This document shows positions 31,770 through 42,854 of a DNA stretch of 64,000 bases, one piece after another. The DNA is from Euglena gracilis (lineage: Eukaryota; Euglenida; Euglenophyceae; Euglenales). A model generated the notes under the pieces. That model was not told the origin of the DNA and did no database searches. It worked only from the letters and a program-made list of their open reading frames with translations. The DNA lies in assembly GCA_039621445.1 (NCBI GenBank), contig CP154956.1, positions 59,281,178-59,345,177 on the forward strand. Reading direction: 5' to 3'. A program made the position numbers and the translations under genes. Each line of letters begins with the position of its first letter. Positions within the stretch are counted from its first letter, which is position 1.

Positions 31770-34700
31770 CTATGGCACAGATGGCCATTTCCTGGGAGTC
31801 GGTGGTCTGATCTCCCGAACGTAATCTCCTTCAGGAGATTCCACTATCTCCAGTATCGGAGGTTCGAAATTTACAAGTTGCCTTTCAGGCTCATCGACAT
31901 CAAAATCGGGATATTCCCATTTTTGTGTATACCCATCGGGTAATTGTACTCCAAGCCTATTGGCTTCGCGATGCAGAAAATTCTGGAGGTTATCCCAGAA
32001 GAAAAGTGGCAACATTGCCGGCCAGATCCAAAAATTTAGGCGGGGGTGGTTGCATTGAACCTGTGGGGGTATCCCCGGATAAACGGCAGGATCTGCCTTG
32101 GTGTGCCAACCTGCGACTCGCGCTCGGATGGTGAAGGGCCTTAAAACTTCTCTTACCCAATCGGTAAATTCCATTTTGTAGGCCTCAGGGGGGTATTCAG
32201 GCAATAAAAAGGTAAAACTTGGTCGGTTTGGCAGGCTTTGTGCCGTAAAAAGTGGGTATATCACCCTGTCCCAATCGGAGTCTTGAAAAATGTATGGCAC
32301 TTTGGCCTTGCCTGCTGACTCGACTGCGAGTCGGACAGCTGCGCTGTCAAGATGAAAATCTTTGGCGATTCCGCCTGTGCGGTAGCTGTGTACAGCTTTA
32401 AACTTCTTGAACTGGTAGAAGTTGATTTGGGACTTATAGTCCTGCTTGAATTTGACCAGATGGTCTTCATTTTCTGGTATGACTCTAGTCATACCGCCAG
32501 TGGCAGGTAGCCAAAAATCTGCCTGTAGGCAGTTGATGCAACGGACAGGTATGTCCTTGTCATAATCGTTTTCCGTCCAACGTAAATTGTCCATATTGGA
32601 CCATGTCAGTAGGCAATCGCCACAAACCAGTGCTGCGCAATTGCGCACATATGCATCATGGTGGAAGCTTATGCTATCCGGGTTGCGTGTGCAAATATGC
32701 ACTGCAGGCATGTCGTTTCGTAGCCTATGGCATGCTGTACATAACCACAATAGTGGATCATTGTCCTGGAAATCCAGTACGAAATTTCCTCCAAAGTATT
32801 GGGCTAATACCCTTGGAGATTTCGCATTCCAAAAACGCCAAGTGTGGCTGGTCGTGAAAATACCGGGTTGATCCCGGTGGAACAAGGGCTTGATCCACTT
32901 GTTCAGCCAGGGGTCACTGCTGTTGCGGATCATATTGATCCTAGCCTGGCGAGTGTTGAGGGGGTCTACTCTGGACAATACGTCCTTAGTCCAAAATGGC
33001 TCATCGGCCTCGTGAGGGACATTTGACCGAATCGGTCTGATTGTGGGTTTGCGCTTAGCGCCTTCAGAGGTTGCAGCCACATAGCTGGCCATGGGTATCG
33101 TAGGCCTATGGCCTGTGCCAGAGCCATCTCCACCAGACGGTGGTGGCTCATCATCCCGCCGCTGTTCAGCGGGCTTGCAGCCTTCGGCTGAAGGTTTAGC
33201 CTTAGGCTTCTTCTGCCTGCCATATCGGCGTTCTTCACGAGGGTCTGCCGGAGGCAGTGGTCTTTCCGCCGTTGGCGGTTTCGGGGCTGCCGGTTTGGCA
33301 GGAGGTGCCAATGCTGCCGGTTTGGCAGGAGGCGGTTGCATTTCCGACATTGGCGGTGCGGGTGCAGCTGGTTTAGCTGCTGGGACATCCAACTCCATTG
33401 GAGTTGTAGCCGTAGGCTGTACGGCTGTTGAGCTGCTATCTGCCGTAGTAACCCTTTGGGTTTCGGGAGGGGATGTGGCTGGTGAGCCTCGAGGGGTCAG
33501 TACTGCTGATACTGCGGACATCGCCGCGGTCAGACCCTGTAACACACCACCTAAAACACCTGTAGGTCGATTTGCGGATGCGACAGGTTCTGTCGGGGTT
33601 GGTGCCGTTGGCACTGTGGGTAAGGAGAGGGGTGGTACCGGAGGTACCGGTGGCCGTTCGGCCTCGGATGTAGGAGATTCCGTCTCTGAGCTGACATTTC
33701 CTTCAGGCGGAAGGGGTGTCCTGGAGCCCATTGGGACTGGTGGAAGGGTTGATGGCTGAGGTTCATCAGCACATATATCTTCCAAGCCTTCCATGCGGTC
33801 TTCACCGCCCTCACCATCACTCTCCTCACTGTCCTCCACCGTTTCTGGGGAAGCGGCAGGGGCTGCTGGCTGTTCCGCTATAGCGGTGGGCACAGTTGTT
33901 GGTTGCGCAATCGCGCTGGTGGGGGGTGCCGCAGTAGCGGGCTGGGGTGAAGAGGTAGCGACAGAAGATTGACTCTCCTGAAATCCCATAGGGATAAATG
34001 GTTCCGCAGTAGCCGATAGGCTGGAACCAAGGTAACGCCGACCGCGCCCAAAGACGGGTGGGGGTGTCTCACCAGGAATACCCTGGGGAACAGGCGTTGC
34101 CGGTTGCGGCTGCGTTGTGGGTACTGATGCCGGTTGCGGCTGTGTTGAAGGTTCCGATGGCGGAACTTCCGAAGCCGGTTGCGGCTTTGGGACAGGTGCC
34201 TGTGGCACCTGTCTTTTCCGTAATCGGAAAAGATCCCATGGTTTCCTTTCGTCTTCAACCATTCTGTGGTTGAAGCGCAGGAGGGGTAGGGCCATGCCCA
34301 GCTCGTTCCGTCTGCCGCCTTGGAAAAACGGCTGGAATAGTGCTCTATCGAGCGTATCGCCGAATCGGCGTTTGACATAATCGTCTATGCTTTCCTTCTC
34401 GAAACGGGGCCTGATGGGGACATAGTCCGGGGGGATTTCCCTATCGGGATTGAGATAATAATATATCTCCATAATCTGGCAGGTCCAAGCCCTGAACCAG
34501 AATTGCTGCAAATACAGCAGGAGTTGACGGTGGTTGCGTCGCCCATTCGAGCTTTGGTGAACATCCTTTGGATTTCTGCAAAGGTGCAGGAGCATGATGC
34601 GCTTTGGCGCTGTCTGCGGGATATTGGCCTGTTGGCCTTCCTCGTCCTGGCCTTCGGCCTGTGGTTGAGTACTGCGTACTCCGAATCCCCAGAAGTCCAC

Positions 34701-37179
34701 TGCAAACTTTTCGTGACAGTGGGTGCATCTGACGATATACGTCTGGGGGAAGCGGAGGTCAATATCGACCACTTCAAAATGATAGGCATATTGCCAGTGG
34801 TAGAAGACTCTGCGAATGCAGTCGAATAACTGCCGTAGCAAATCTTTACCTGTATTGTATCGGTCTTCCCGACCGCAATCCAGATAAGGATATCCACAGG
34901 AGTTCAGGAATCTGCCGAAATTTTGGGTGGGGTATCCCGCCCAGAACCAAACGTGCCAGAATCCCGGCAGACCGTCCAGTATCGGACCGAGAATTACGTT
35001 GCCCTCATAGGCATACAGGGTTCCATCGTGGTGGAACTCACGATTACGCTCCAAATAGAGCTGTCTGGTCACAGTGACGACGGGGATGCAACCAGCATTG
35101 GAAGAGAAAGTTCGTTTTGAAACTTTCTCATGGCCTCGAATGCGAGTGCATGAATCTCTTTGATGTGCTCGAATAGAGCTTCCATGTCGTCCTCATAGAC
35201 GTTCCGGTATTGGCCTTTCTGGCCTTTGCCTTGGCCTTTTTGGCCTGCTGTCGGTGCTCGTTTGGGAGCACTTTTGGCTTTACCCTTGCCCGATCGGGCT
35301 TCGCTTCGGGCAATCTCTTCTCTAGCTTGTTTCCAAGCATGAGGATTGAGATGGGCTGCAAAACGAGGGCCTATAAAGGCAGGATTCATATCGCTTGTTG
35401 TTCCAAGCAATTCCTGCGGGGCATAAGCCATTTTGGCTGCTGGGTAAGCTGCAGGTTGATCCTGCATATCCGCCAAAAATGGTGGATTATTGATAGGCAG
35501 GGGTTCGCCTCTAGGCGGATCGATATAAGTGGGGTTGCGTGTACGTTCACGCGTGTCATCCAGTATTTTCTGGACGCGTGCACGCTCAGCAGCTTCGTGC
35601 TCGATTTCTGCCCTATGGGCTCTCTGGGCCAGTTCAGCCTGTTCGAGCTGCTGCTGTGTGGGTTCAGGAACAGGCAGTACCTCGGTGGTGGCCTGTTGGC
35701 CTGGAGGTACCGGTGTTTCCTGGGATGCCGGCGCCATTGGCGCTGCTACATGCTGGTGCGCCGTTGGCGCTGCTACTGGCAATGGCGCCGTTGGCGCTGC
35801 TGGAGCTGCCGGCGCTGCTGCTTTTGCTGGCACCGGCCGGGGGTTTTGCGCCATTGGCGCTGGCTTAGCCGGCGCGGCATAAGGTACGGGCACGGGAGGG
35901 GGTGCGGCCTGTTGGCCACCCGGCGCCCGTCGTTGCTGTGCTGGGGTAGCCTGTCTGGCTGGGGCTGGGGCAGGGGCCGGGGGTTTCGGTCTCCCCATTG
36001 GGGATGAAGATTCTGGCCTGCCCCGTTTACTACCTAGGTCTGCTGGCCTGTACGGCTGTGGATGGCTTATGTGTGACGTATCTGCGTTCTGCAGACCGTG
36101 GGCCCTGAAGTTGCTCTAGGGACTGGTAGTACTGGATGGCCTGCTGAGGTGATGTGAAGCGAGGTGCTGGGAGAGGTTCAGGTGCCGTTGGCACATCCTC
36201 TCACGGCCATTCGGCCTTCTGCCTCGGCTTGCTCCATCCTCAGCCAGGATCCAGGTTCCTGAACCACCGACATATCCCGTTGTAGGGTAACTGACTTCCA
36301 GCTTCAGATGGGCTGGATAAGGAAATGGTGGTTGGCTGTTGACGGTTGCGTCATGGCTCTGCCGCATATTGCGTTGGTGGTTCCCGATATTCGGGTGGTG
36401 GTGGTCTCTCTACGAGTTGGGCCCGCAAGTGCATCTGCGAGAATCAACAATTCTGCGGTGAAGGCGGGGTATGGCACCGTTGGTGCTGCCTGTGGCGTCT
36501 CATGTGCCACAGGGATCGCGTAAGCGGATATACTACTGCTGCTAGCTGCGGTTTGGGCAGCGGGTTCCCGGACGGGATAAGCAGCAGGTTGGGGCATCGC
36601 CTGTACGGCGTGTACTTGATGTGGGGTACCCTGTACGGGTTGAGATTGGGGTTGGGATTGGGGTTGCTGAGATGTAACATACTGTGGGGTATACAGGATG
36701 GGAGGTGAGGGGCCAGGCATGGCGTAATGCGCCTGCTCCATTGGAGGTGCCTGTCCCTGCCTCGCATACTGTTGTTGTTCCATTGGAACTTGGTGTACCT
36801 GCTGGGGTTGTGACTGTTCCATTGGAACTTGATATGCCTGTTGAGGCTGTGCCGCATATGCAGCTCCCATTGGCACAGAAGCCGCATAAGCGACAGGTGG
36901 CGGTTGCGCCTGAGATGGGGGCGGCATTTGTGCCTGAGAGGGGGGCGGCATTTGTGCCTGAGAGGGGTATGGCATTTGTGCCTGAATCATTTGAGGTGGG
37001 GGTGGCATTTGTGCCTGGGCCGCATAAGCGGCAGGAGGGGGTTGATATACCGCATATGCGGGCGCCCCTTGGGCTGGGGGTGCCGCCGCATAGGCGTGAG
37101 GGGGGTAGGGAGGGAGGGCATACTGTATAGAGGGCGGACCGGGGCCGCGCCCTGGATCTTGCATCGGTCCGGGGACCAA
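31770..37179 (-). CDS. ORF3 of copy A: large protein of unknown family
   Basis: The ORF lies directly after the chromodomain stop (37283), where env-like ORFs sit in some retroelements. The main frame is 35072-31770 (1100 codons). A one-base deletion near 35078 separates it from 35998-35069, since the fragment at 42238-42457 reads through the same place intact. The N-terminal part, 37179-36304, is Pro/Gln/Ala-rich with repeated QAQMPPPS. Conserved with copy D are PGFW-x2-WFW-x-GYP-x-QN (about 36-52 of the main frame), C-x2-C-x5-VDFWGFGVR (116-133) with a later H-x-C, a long Pro/Ala-rich middle, and a second cysteine region (C-x2-CH at 778, H-x-C, HH-x-AYV-x-NC-x-ALVCG-x-CL, C-I-N-C at 845-848). 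No transmembrane segment or known domain is seen. Function unknown. Confidence 0.7.
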
Positions 37180-37282
37180 AAGGCAAAAAGTAGCTTTGAT
37201 GAGCTGTAGAAAAAGAAGAGAGAAATGTATTGGGTTTGGGAGAAAAACACAGGGAGGGGAGGAAAAGGCCTATAGGCCGATT

Positions 37283-37972
37283 TCAGAAATTATTCACAGA
37301 AATGTCTATGTTATTTCTTTTATTCCATAGCTTCCAGTCCTGTTGGACATAACCAATAAAACTGGAGGCTGGCTCCCAGGTGTCCTCCTCTGGCCCATAG
37401 CCTTTCCACCTGACCTTCCAGTAGTGGACTCCTCGATCAATTTTGTGATCGAGAATTTTGTCCACCACAAAATCATCCGTTTCGGGTAACTTTGAACGGG
37501 GCTTGAAATAAAGGCACGGTAGTGCTTTGCCATTAGGCGGGGAAAGATATGGCTTGAAATCATCCATGTGAACATCCTCGATCCCGTTGGGCAGTGCCAC
37601 CCTATAGCGGCCACTGTTACCAACGCGTTCGAGTATTTCACAGGGCCCGAGCCAGAGGGGGTCTAGCTTGGAAGCCTGCATACGGATTCGGCTATTCCGA
37701 ACCCATACGCGATCACCAGCACTATAGCCAGGTGATTTGAATTCTTGTAAAAATTTATTTCTCTTTTGAGAATGGATATCAGTAATGCGTTTCTGAACAG
37801 TAGTTCTGAGAGACTCTACCTCAGAGAACCATGTCTCACAGGTTACGCTACTTCGAGCTGGTCTCTCTGATGGTATATCACCAATTGCTGGGGGTTCTCG
37901 CCCAAAAACAATTTTGTATGGGAAGTGGGGTAAAACTAAACCCGGTAGGGTGTTTATATAAAGAGGGACCAT
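37283..37972 (-). CDS. Integrase C-terminus with GPY/F module and chromodomain (copy A)
   Basis: The end of the integrase continues one frame away from the previous piece. It has the SH3-like GPY/F module ([19 protein letters not shown], then DDFKPYL) and a C-terminal chromodomain ([28 protein letters not shown]). The aromatic positions Y-W-W of the methyl-lysine cage are present. Chromodomains of chromoviruses guide integration to chromatin carrying particular histone marks. The product stops at 37283, about 100 bp before ORF3. Confidence 0.88.
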   Translation of the reverse strand: MVPLYINTLPGLVLPHFPYKIVFGREPPAIGDIPSERPARSSVTCETWFSEVESLRTTVQKRITDIHSQKRNKFLQEFKSPGYSAGDRVWVRNSRIRMQASKLDPLWLGPCEILERVGNSGRYRVALPNGIEDVHMDDFKPYLSPPNGKALPCLYFKPRSKLPETDDFVVDKILDHKIDRGVHYWKVRWKGYGPEEDTWEPASSFIGYVQQDWKLWNKRNNIDISVNNF

Positions 37973-39414
37973 GGCAAAACCTGGACCCAGGCCTGGCGCG
38001 AATCAGCCAGTGAAAGACGGAGCATATTTACAACAGCTTTCACTGCTGCCTCGGCGCGGCCATTGCCCTTCGGGCGATATATAATGGAAAAATGCTGTTC
38101 GATTCCCAGTAAACCACATAGGGTTGTGAAGAATCGAGAGGAGATCAAATGATCTTGATCACTGACAATCTCATTCGGTAAGCCCATTAGGCATATGCAC
38201 TTCTCCATAAATATCTGCGCTAAAATTTGCGCGGTCAACCCTGCCTTTTGGCATGGAATGGCTACTATGTAACCACTCAGCCTACAGACGACAACAAAAA
38301 CATAATCGTAAATTTTGCCGTCTGATCCTTTGCAAGGTTCTAATTCCAGAAAATCCATGCAGAGGGACGTAAAAATGTCAGGGGGTACGGGGAAAAAGTC
38401 CAACGTACCAGGGGGGGTACCTCTGCGCGGTTTTACCGCTTGACAAATTTGGCACCGTTGCGAAATTTGCAAGCAGCGCGAATGCAAATCGTTTTCTTTC
38501 AGGGTTGTACAGTACCTGCGACCCACCAAAGAAAGAAGTTTGGGGGCCCCAGGGTGACCTTGGTTGTGATAACACAAAAGTACTTCATCAACCAAGTCAC
38601 GGGGTATACAATATTTATATCCCGCATCATCGCGGTAAACCAACCGTAAAGGGGAAAGGGAATAATTATGTACAACCTCGCCATTGCGCAGTCTGTGCAC
38701 TATCGTGCTATATACAGGGTCATGGGAATAATCCCATTCGCGAAAGAAGAGGGGGGAAGGAGATTCAGATCGCGTAATGCGACGGGGACCAGGTGTGCGG
38801 CCTCGCCGCCTTCTCCCCCGTATAGGAGAGACTGGCAACGAACGAAAAATCGATGAAACGGGAAAAGAATCCAACATATCGTCGGCTGCGTCATATCGAC
38901 GTGCATATTCATCAGCCTCTTGGCTTCCATGAAAGGTGGCATCACCTTCATCCGGGTTACCGGGGTAATGCCAGGGTGCTCGACTGAGCGGGTCTGCTAC
39001 TTTTTGTGTATGGCCAGGGGTATATACAACCACTAGGTTGAACTGGCTCAAAAATTCATGCCATCGGCATCTTCGGCCTACGGATGACATGGCTTTGTTC
39101 AGATCCTCGGTATACCAGTGTTGAAGACTCTCATGGTCAGTCAACACCAGTATTTGCACCAAGGAGCTGGCGACCCAGCTACGGAATTTTTGTAATATAA
39201 GTACGATTGCGTACGTTTCCTTCTCACGGATACTCCATTTAACTTGGCCTTTGCCATCTTCACCTTGTAGCTTTCTGCTGAAGAATGCTACAGGGCGCAA
39301 TTCGTTAGCCGCGTTATGCTGGCTTAGAACACCGCCTACAGCATAATCGCTGCTATCGACTTCTAGCACATAAGGCTTGTAGGGATCCGCGATGTCGAGT
39401 ACGACATTTTTCAA
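37954..39414 (-). CDS. RNase H and integrase core (copy A)
   Basis: RNase H has Asp in [12 protein letters not shown], Glu in REKETYAIV, Asp in VLTDHESLQ and Asp in VADPLSR. The integrase follows, with a zinc-binding region ([11 protein letters not shown], then CQICQAVK) and the catalytic triad: Asp in SLCMDFLEL, Asp in [10 protein letters not shown] and Glu in [10 protein letters not shown]. The order RT-RH-IN is the Ty3/gypsy order. An in-frame TAA at 39418-39420 separates this from the end of RT where copy B has a leucine codon, so copy A carries a nonsense mutation. A frameshift near 37960 leads to the chromodomain piece. Confidence 0.9.
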   Translation of the reverse strand: MKNVVLDIADPYKPYVLEVDSSDYAVGGVLSQHNAANELRPVAFFSRKLQGEDGKGQVKWSIREKETYAIVLILQKFRSWVASSLVQILVLTDHESLQHWYTEDLNKAMSSVGRRCRWHEFLSQFNLVVVYTPGHTQKVADPLSRAPWHYPGNPDEGDATFHGSQEADEYARRYDAADDMLDSFPVSSIFRSLPVSPIRGRRRRGRTPGPRRITRSESPSPLFFREWDYSHDPVYSTIVHRLRNGEVVHNYSLSPLRLVYRDDAGYKYCIPRDLVDEVLLCYHNQGHPGAPKLLSLVGRRYCTTLKENDLHSRCLQISQRCQICQAVKPRRGTPPGTLDFFPVPPDIFTSLCMDFLELEPCKGSDGKIYDYVFVVVCRLSGYIVAIPCQKAGLTAQILAQIFMEKCICLMGLPNEIVSDQDHLISSRFFTTLCGLLGIEQHFSIIYRPKGNGRAEAAVKAVVNMLRLSLADSRQAWVQVLPWSLFI

Positions 39415-39417
39415 GCA

Positions 39418-40603
39418 TTAAGCTTTTATGCTCTCTAGAGCTTCACGCATATCTGCGTCCCATTTGACTTTGGTATTTTCGGGTGCGCGATTTTTGAGTT
39501 GCCTCGATAGAGGTACCGCGATTTTCGCGAAATCTTTCATGTAAATCGCGTAATATTGGGCTAATCCCAAAAATCCTTTCAAATGGGTGATGGTCTTGAT
39601 GACCTCAGGTGTCCATTTCTTAATGGCCTCTAGTTTGCTAGGCGCCGCTCGGCGTTGGCCATTATTGAGAATGTGACCGCAAAACTTTATCGTTTCGCGA
39701 AATAAGTGCATTTTGGCACCTTTGACAAAAGTCTGTGTTTGAGAAATGCGGCTAATACCGCGCGAACATCACGATAGTGAATGTCGAGAATATTCTCGTG
39801 TGTATTCGCTGAAGGAGGGGGGGTACCAACCAAAACATCATCAATGTATACCAGCGCAAACGGTAAATCCCGTAAGACCCATTGGATCATGCGCTGAAAC
39901 ATTGCTGGTCCATTCTTAACACCCATTGGTAAAACCGTCCATTGGTAAACACCTTTGGATGTTACAAAAGCCGTATAGGCTTGCGAATCGGGATCCAGAT
40001 GCATTTGGTGGAAACCATCCTCCAGGTCGAAAATTGACCACAAGCGGTTATCCGCTTGTTTTGTGATAAGGTCCTCTATTAGAGGTAACGGGAATGGGTC
40101 ATCCTTAGTCTTTGCGAGTTTAAGTACCGATAATCCAGTACCAGCCTCCACTTTTTCTGACCTGATGGGTCTGGGGGCTTAGGAACCACAAAAGCTTGGG
40201 AGGTCCATTCACTCTTGGAAGGGATGATCCACTTCCGCTCTATGAGCTTTTCAATCATTTCATTGAGAGCTATCTCTCTTTCTCCGGAACAACGGAAAAA
40301 TTTCCGATGCATTGGCTTTGCGCCTTCCTTAAGCTCTATCTTACAAACTCCAAAAGGTCCGCGAATAGCGGGATCTATATCGCAAGCGTAAACAGGATTT
40401 TCCAAAACACCAGAAAATTCGCGACTGATGCGCGTACAGAATTCTGCTGATTTTGGATGCTGTCCTGCACTTTCAATGACAGCGGAAACCTGTTTATGGG
40501 TCATATCGACCATAGGGGGTTCCGAACGGGTGATGCCTATCGGCATTATGGACAAAAGCCGTATCGGCTCCCACATAGTCGGTATGATCCAACACACTAA
40601 CAT
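39418..40603 (-). CDS. Reverse transcriptase (copy A, three frame pieces)
   Basis: The pieces are 40603-40079, 40151-39687 and 39711-39418. The fingers region shows HRKFFRCSGEREIALNEMIE and KWRLVLDYRYLNSQ; the palm has FDLEDGFHQMHLDPDSQ and the catalytic YIDD (VYIDDVLVG, near 39850). The connection region follows with GHILNNGQRRAAPSKLEAI and GFLGLAQYYAIYMKDFAKI. Two frameshifts, near 40090 and 39700, break the gene. Copy B at 53550-54600 keeps the same motifs with different lesions, so the ancestral protein was intact. Confidence 0.88.
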
Positions 40604-41168
40604 TCAGGGGTGGAGATTGAGAAACATGAAAAGCATCAAAGAAACAAACACGGAAAATGATTTCTTGAAAAGGTGGTAATACCACTCCACGGAAATCCTC
40701 GAATAGAGGAACATCGTTTGGTAGGTCCCACCAATAAAATGTGACATAAGTCAAATTTTGAAACCATTCCGCTTCGGGATTCACAGGAACAAGTAATGCG
40801 CCTCGCGCTTGATCCTGGAAAATTTTATCTACAACAAGCGGGATAAGTTTCAGGGGGGGATGCATCCATAGGATAGTGTCTCCCCAAAACTTATCAAAAG
40901 CGTTAGAATGTTGCGACCAATGTCGCGGTAATCGCGAATGCGCGTTGGAGGAGAATGCATCAATTTCCAAGGTCAAATCAAAAGAATCCGCCATATCGGC
41001 GATTTTTGAAAACCAATGTTTCAAAATTCGATATTGACCAAATTGAAAAGCATTCCAGGTATCCTTGGTGTACTTGGAGATCTGCTCAACATCCTGAAGG
41101 GGGGGAACACGCTGTAACACAGAACAACGAAATTGTGAATCATCCACATACATGTCCATAGGACTCAA
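40494..41168 (-). CDS. Methyltransferase-like domain between protease and RT (copy A)
   Basis: The frame contains LEIDAFSSNAHSRLPRHW, then NAFDKFW, then ILWMHPPLKLIPLVVDKI, then QARGALLVPVNPEAEW. The order and spacing follow the DAM-methyltransferase-like domain of DIRS elements (compare DLFASPGN, the tryptophan, DAL, LYANPPW, VLMVTPYW in the DIRS element of this window). Here HPPL replaces the NPPW/DPPY catalytic loop, so methylation activity is doubtful. In DIRS the domain follows RNase H; here it precedes RT. Copy B carries the same domain at the same place. The fit is by pattern, not by alignment score. Confidence 0.6.
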   Translation of the reverse strand: MSPMDMYVDDSQFRCSVLQRVPPLQDVEQISKYTKDTWNAFQFGQYRILKHWFSKIADMADSFDLTLEIDAFSSNAHSRLPRHWSQHSNAFDKFWGDTILWMHPPLKLIPLVVDKIFQDQARGALLVPVNPEAEWFQNLTYVTFYWWDLPNDVPLFEDFRGVVLPPFQEIIFRVCFFDAFHVSQSPPLNVSVLDHTDYVGADTAFVHNADRHHPFGTPYGRYDP

Positions 41169-42046
41169 TAAAGTGGGGGCATGGGTGGGTTGGGCATATA
41201 CCCAATCATCGGTGATGCGCGATAGCGCGGAATGCGCGATATGCGCGGGATTCGCACTATGTGCGGCAAGCGCGATATGCGCGGAATTCGCACTATGTGC
41301 GGCAAGCGCGATATGCGCTGTGCGGGAAGCGCGATATGCGCGGGGGTGTTGGAGAGCGCCATAGGCGCATAGGGAGCGCTATGCGCGAATCCGAAGAGGG
41401 AGGCTATGCCTTTGCACTGTAGTGCTCGATTCACTTTCGCGAATTGCGAAAAACTGCCAAGTGGATTTGTGAGCTGTGCATAATTACCAAGTGTGCTGAT
41501 GGGTGTATCACCCATGGTATCAAGGCTGTGTACCTTTTGGTTATCTATTAAATCCGTACCAAGTGTAGAGGTACAACTACCAGGTGAAGGGGGGGGAAAA
41601 TTCCCGGTTGCGGGATCCAATCGGATTAGTTTGGATGTTTCAACTAGACATCCACAATCAAAATCATGGTAAGCGGAAATTCTCCGACAGTGAGCGCATT
41701 GGTAGGAGGGGTGGTGCATGTGGTGCGCGTTTGTGTGGGTGTCAGTGCATAAGTTGGTGTCGGTTGGGGTAGCTGCTGGGGGGTGTACAGGGGTGTCTGA
41801 ACTCGACACACCTGGTGGAAAACGTAAAAGTTGTGCAGCTGGGCGGCTACTCGACACCGAAATTTCTTCAGGCCTTTGGGCTTTCGCCTGGGAACCCAGC
41901 GAAACGTGCGGGGTTAAGCTACTGGCTTTCCCTACCGCATAGGAAACGAGCGGTAAAAGTGCGGTGGGTAGGGGGGCAGCTTTCTCTTTACCCCTAGGGT
42001 AGGAAACGGTGTTTTCGGTTGTGGAAAACGTTGTTGAAATGCGGGC
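41169..42046 (-). CDS. Protease-to-RT linker with cysteine cluster (copy A)
   Basis: A Ser/Pro/Thr-rich segment contains YQCAHCRRIS and FDCGCLVE, a C-x2-C / C-x-C cluster that could bind zinc and is conserved in copy B (near 52515-52580). The C-terminal part of the frame is a repetitive Arg/Ile/Pro/His stretch encoded by the 36 bp palindromic array at 41215-41350. No recognised domain. Confidence 0.45.
41215..41350. repeat. 36 bp tandem array of palindromes
   Basis: Three to four copies of a 36 bp unit made of two hairpins, GCGCGATATGCGC and CGCACTATGTGCG, run head to tail. It is absent at the equivalent position of copy B, so it expanded in copy A. Confidence 0.75.
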
Positions 42047-42237
42047 CACAATTCCAAAATTTTCTGGGTACTTGGGCATTCGAGGCGAATATCGCCGGGT
42101 CAGATGTCGTACTCGGTTTTCCGTTCCTCCGGCAACACCGATTGGTGGTGGATTGTCCTTCGCACGGTTTGCGCACTACCCCCCGCACACACACCACACC
42201 CCCGAACTTGTTCCCCGTGACATCCCCCAGGATGTCC
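42047..42237 (+). pseudogene. Inverted protease C-terminal segment inside copy A
   Basis: On the plus strand, opposite to the rest of copy A, this encodes GTWAFEANIAGSDVVLGFPF and LVVDCPSHGLRTT, the C-terminal part of the retroviral-type aspartic protease. Copy B has the same sequence in its normal orientation (52000-52140). The segment has therefore been flipped in copy A. Confidence 0.75.
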
Positions 42238-42457
42238 CTGCCGAAATTCTGGGTGGGGTATCCCGCCCAGAATCAAACGTGCCAGAATCCCGGCAGTCCG
42301 TCCAATATCGGACCGAGAATTACGTTGCCCTCATAGGTATACAGGGTTCCATCGTGGTGGAACTCACGATTACGCTCCAAATAGAGCTGTCTGGTCACAG
42401 TCACGACGGGAGATGCAACCAGCATTGGAAGAGAAAGTTCGTTTTGAAACTTTCTCA
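42238..42457 (-). pseudogene. ORF3 fragment inserted in the protease region of copy A
   Basis: Near-identical over about 220 bp to 34911-35132 (start of the conserved ORF3 region, PGFW motif), in the same orientation. It lies between the protease N-terminal part and the inverted C-terminal part. It keeps the base that ORF3 of copy A has lost, so it preserves the older reading frame. Confidence 0.8.
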
Positions 42458-42810
42458 TGGCGTCATAATTTTGATGGGATTCTTGGCATGAACCAAGAGG
42501 GGGGTGGGTATAAGTCCTTTGCGGAAAAGAAGGGGGATTCGACACCCTGTGTCGACTAAAATTTTGGCTTGTGCACAGAAATTTTGAGTTTTATTTCGCT
42601 TGGACCAAAAGTTCCATGGGGGGTACGCAAAGCGAAGGGTCGGGTGTAAAATTGTTGTTGCGCCAACTGTTCCATGACCCTTGGCTTACTTTGCTCAACA
42701 TTCCAAGCAAAAATTTGGCGCGGGGAGTTGGGGACCCGAAAATTTTCCGGGTACCGACCAAAAAGACCGATGGGCAGGGGGGGCAGGGGTGATCAGTTCC
42801 TACCTCCATC
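42458..42810 (-). pseudogene. Protease N-terminal part (copy A)
   Basis: The minus strand encodes FLVGTRKIFGSPTPR, CVPPMELLVQAK and the active-site strand KILVDTGCRIPLLF, whose Asp-Thr-Gly is the catalytic motif of retropepsins. It is separated from its C-terminal half by the inserted ORF3 fragment and the inversion, so no working protease is encoded. Confidence 0.75.
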
Positions 42811-42854
42811 TGTTCATCAGCCCAGAGGTCCGTGCCCTCAGACCTCGGGCTCCC

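Noticed and set aside
33091-33759. 222-codon Gly/Ala/Val-rich frame on the plus strand
   Set aside because: It is the shadow of the Pro/Ala-rich middle of ORF3 on the minus strand.
35210-36007. 265-codon Cys/Trp/Arg-rich frame on the plus strand
   Set aside because: Antisense shadow of the Ala/Pro-rich ORF3 N-terminal region.
31770-37179. ORF3 as a retroviral-type envelope protein
   Set aside because: It is in the env position but shows no signal peptide, transmembrane segment or furin-type site; it looks like a cysteine-rich soluble protein.
41215-41350. CRISPR-like array
   Set aside because: There are no unique spacers; the units are contiguous palindromes inside a eukaryotic retroelement.
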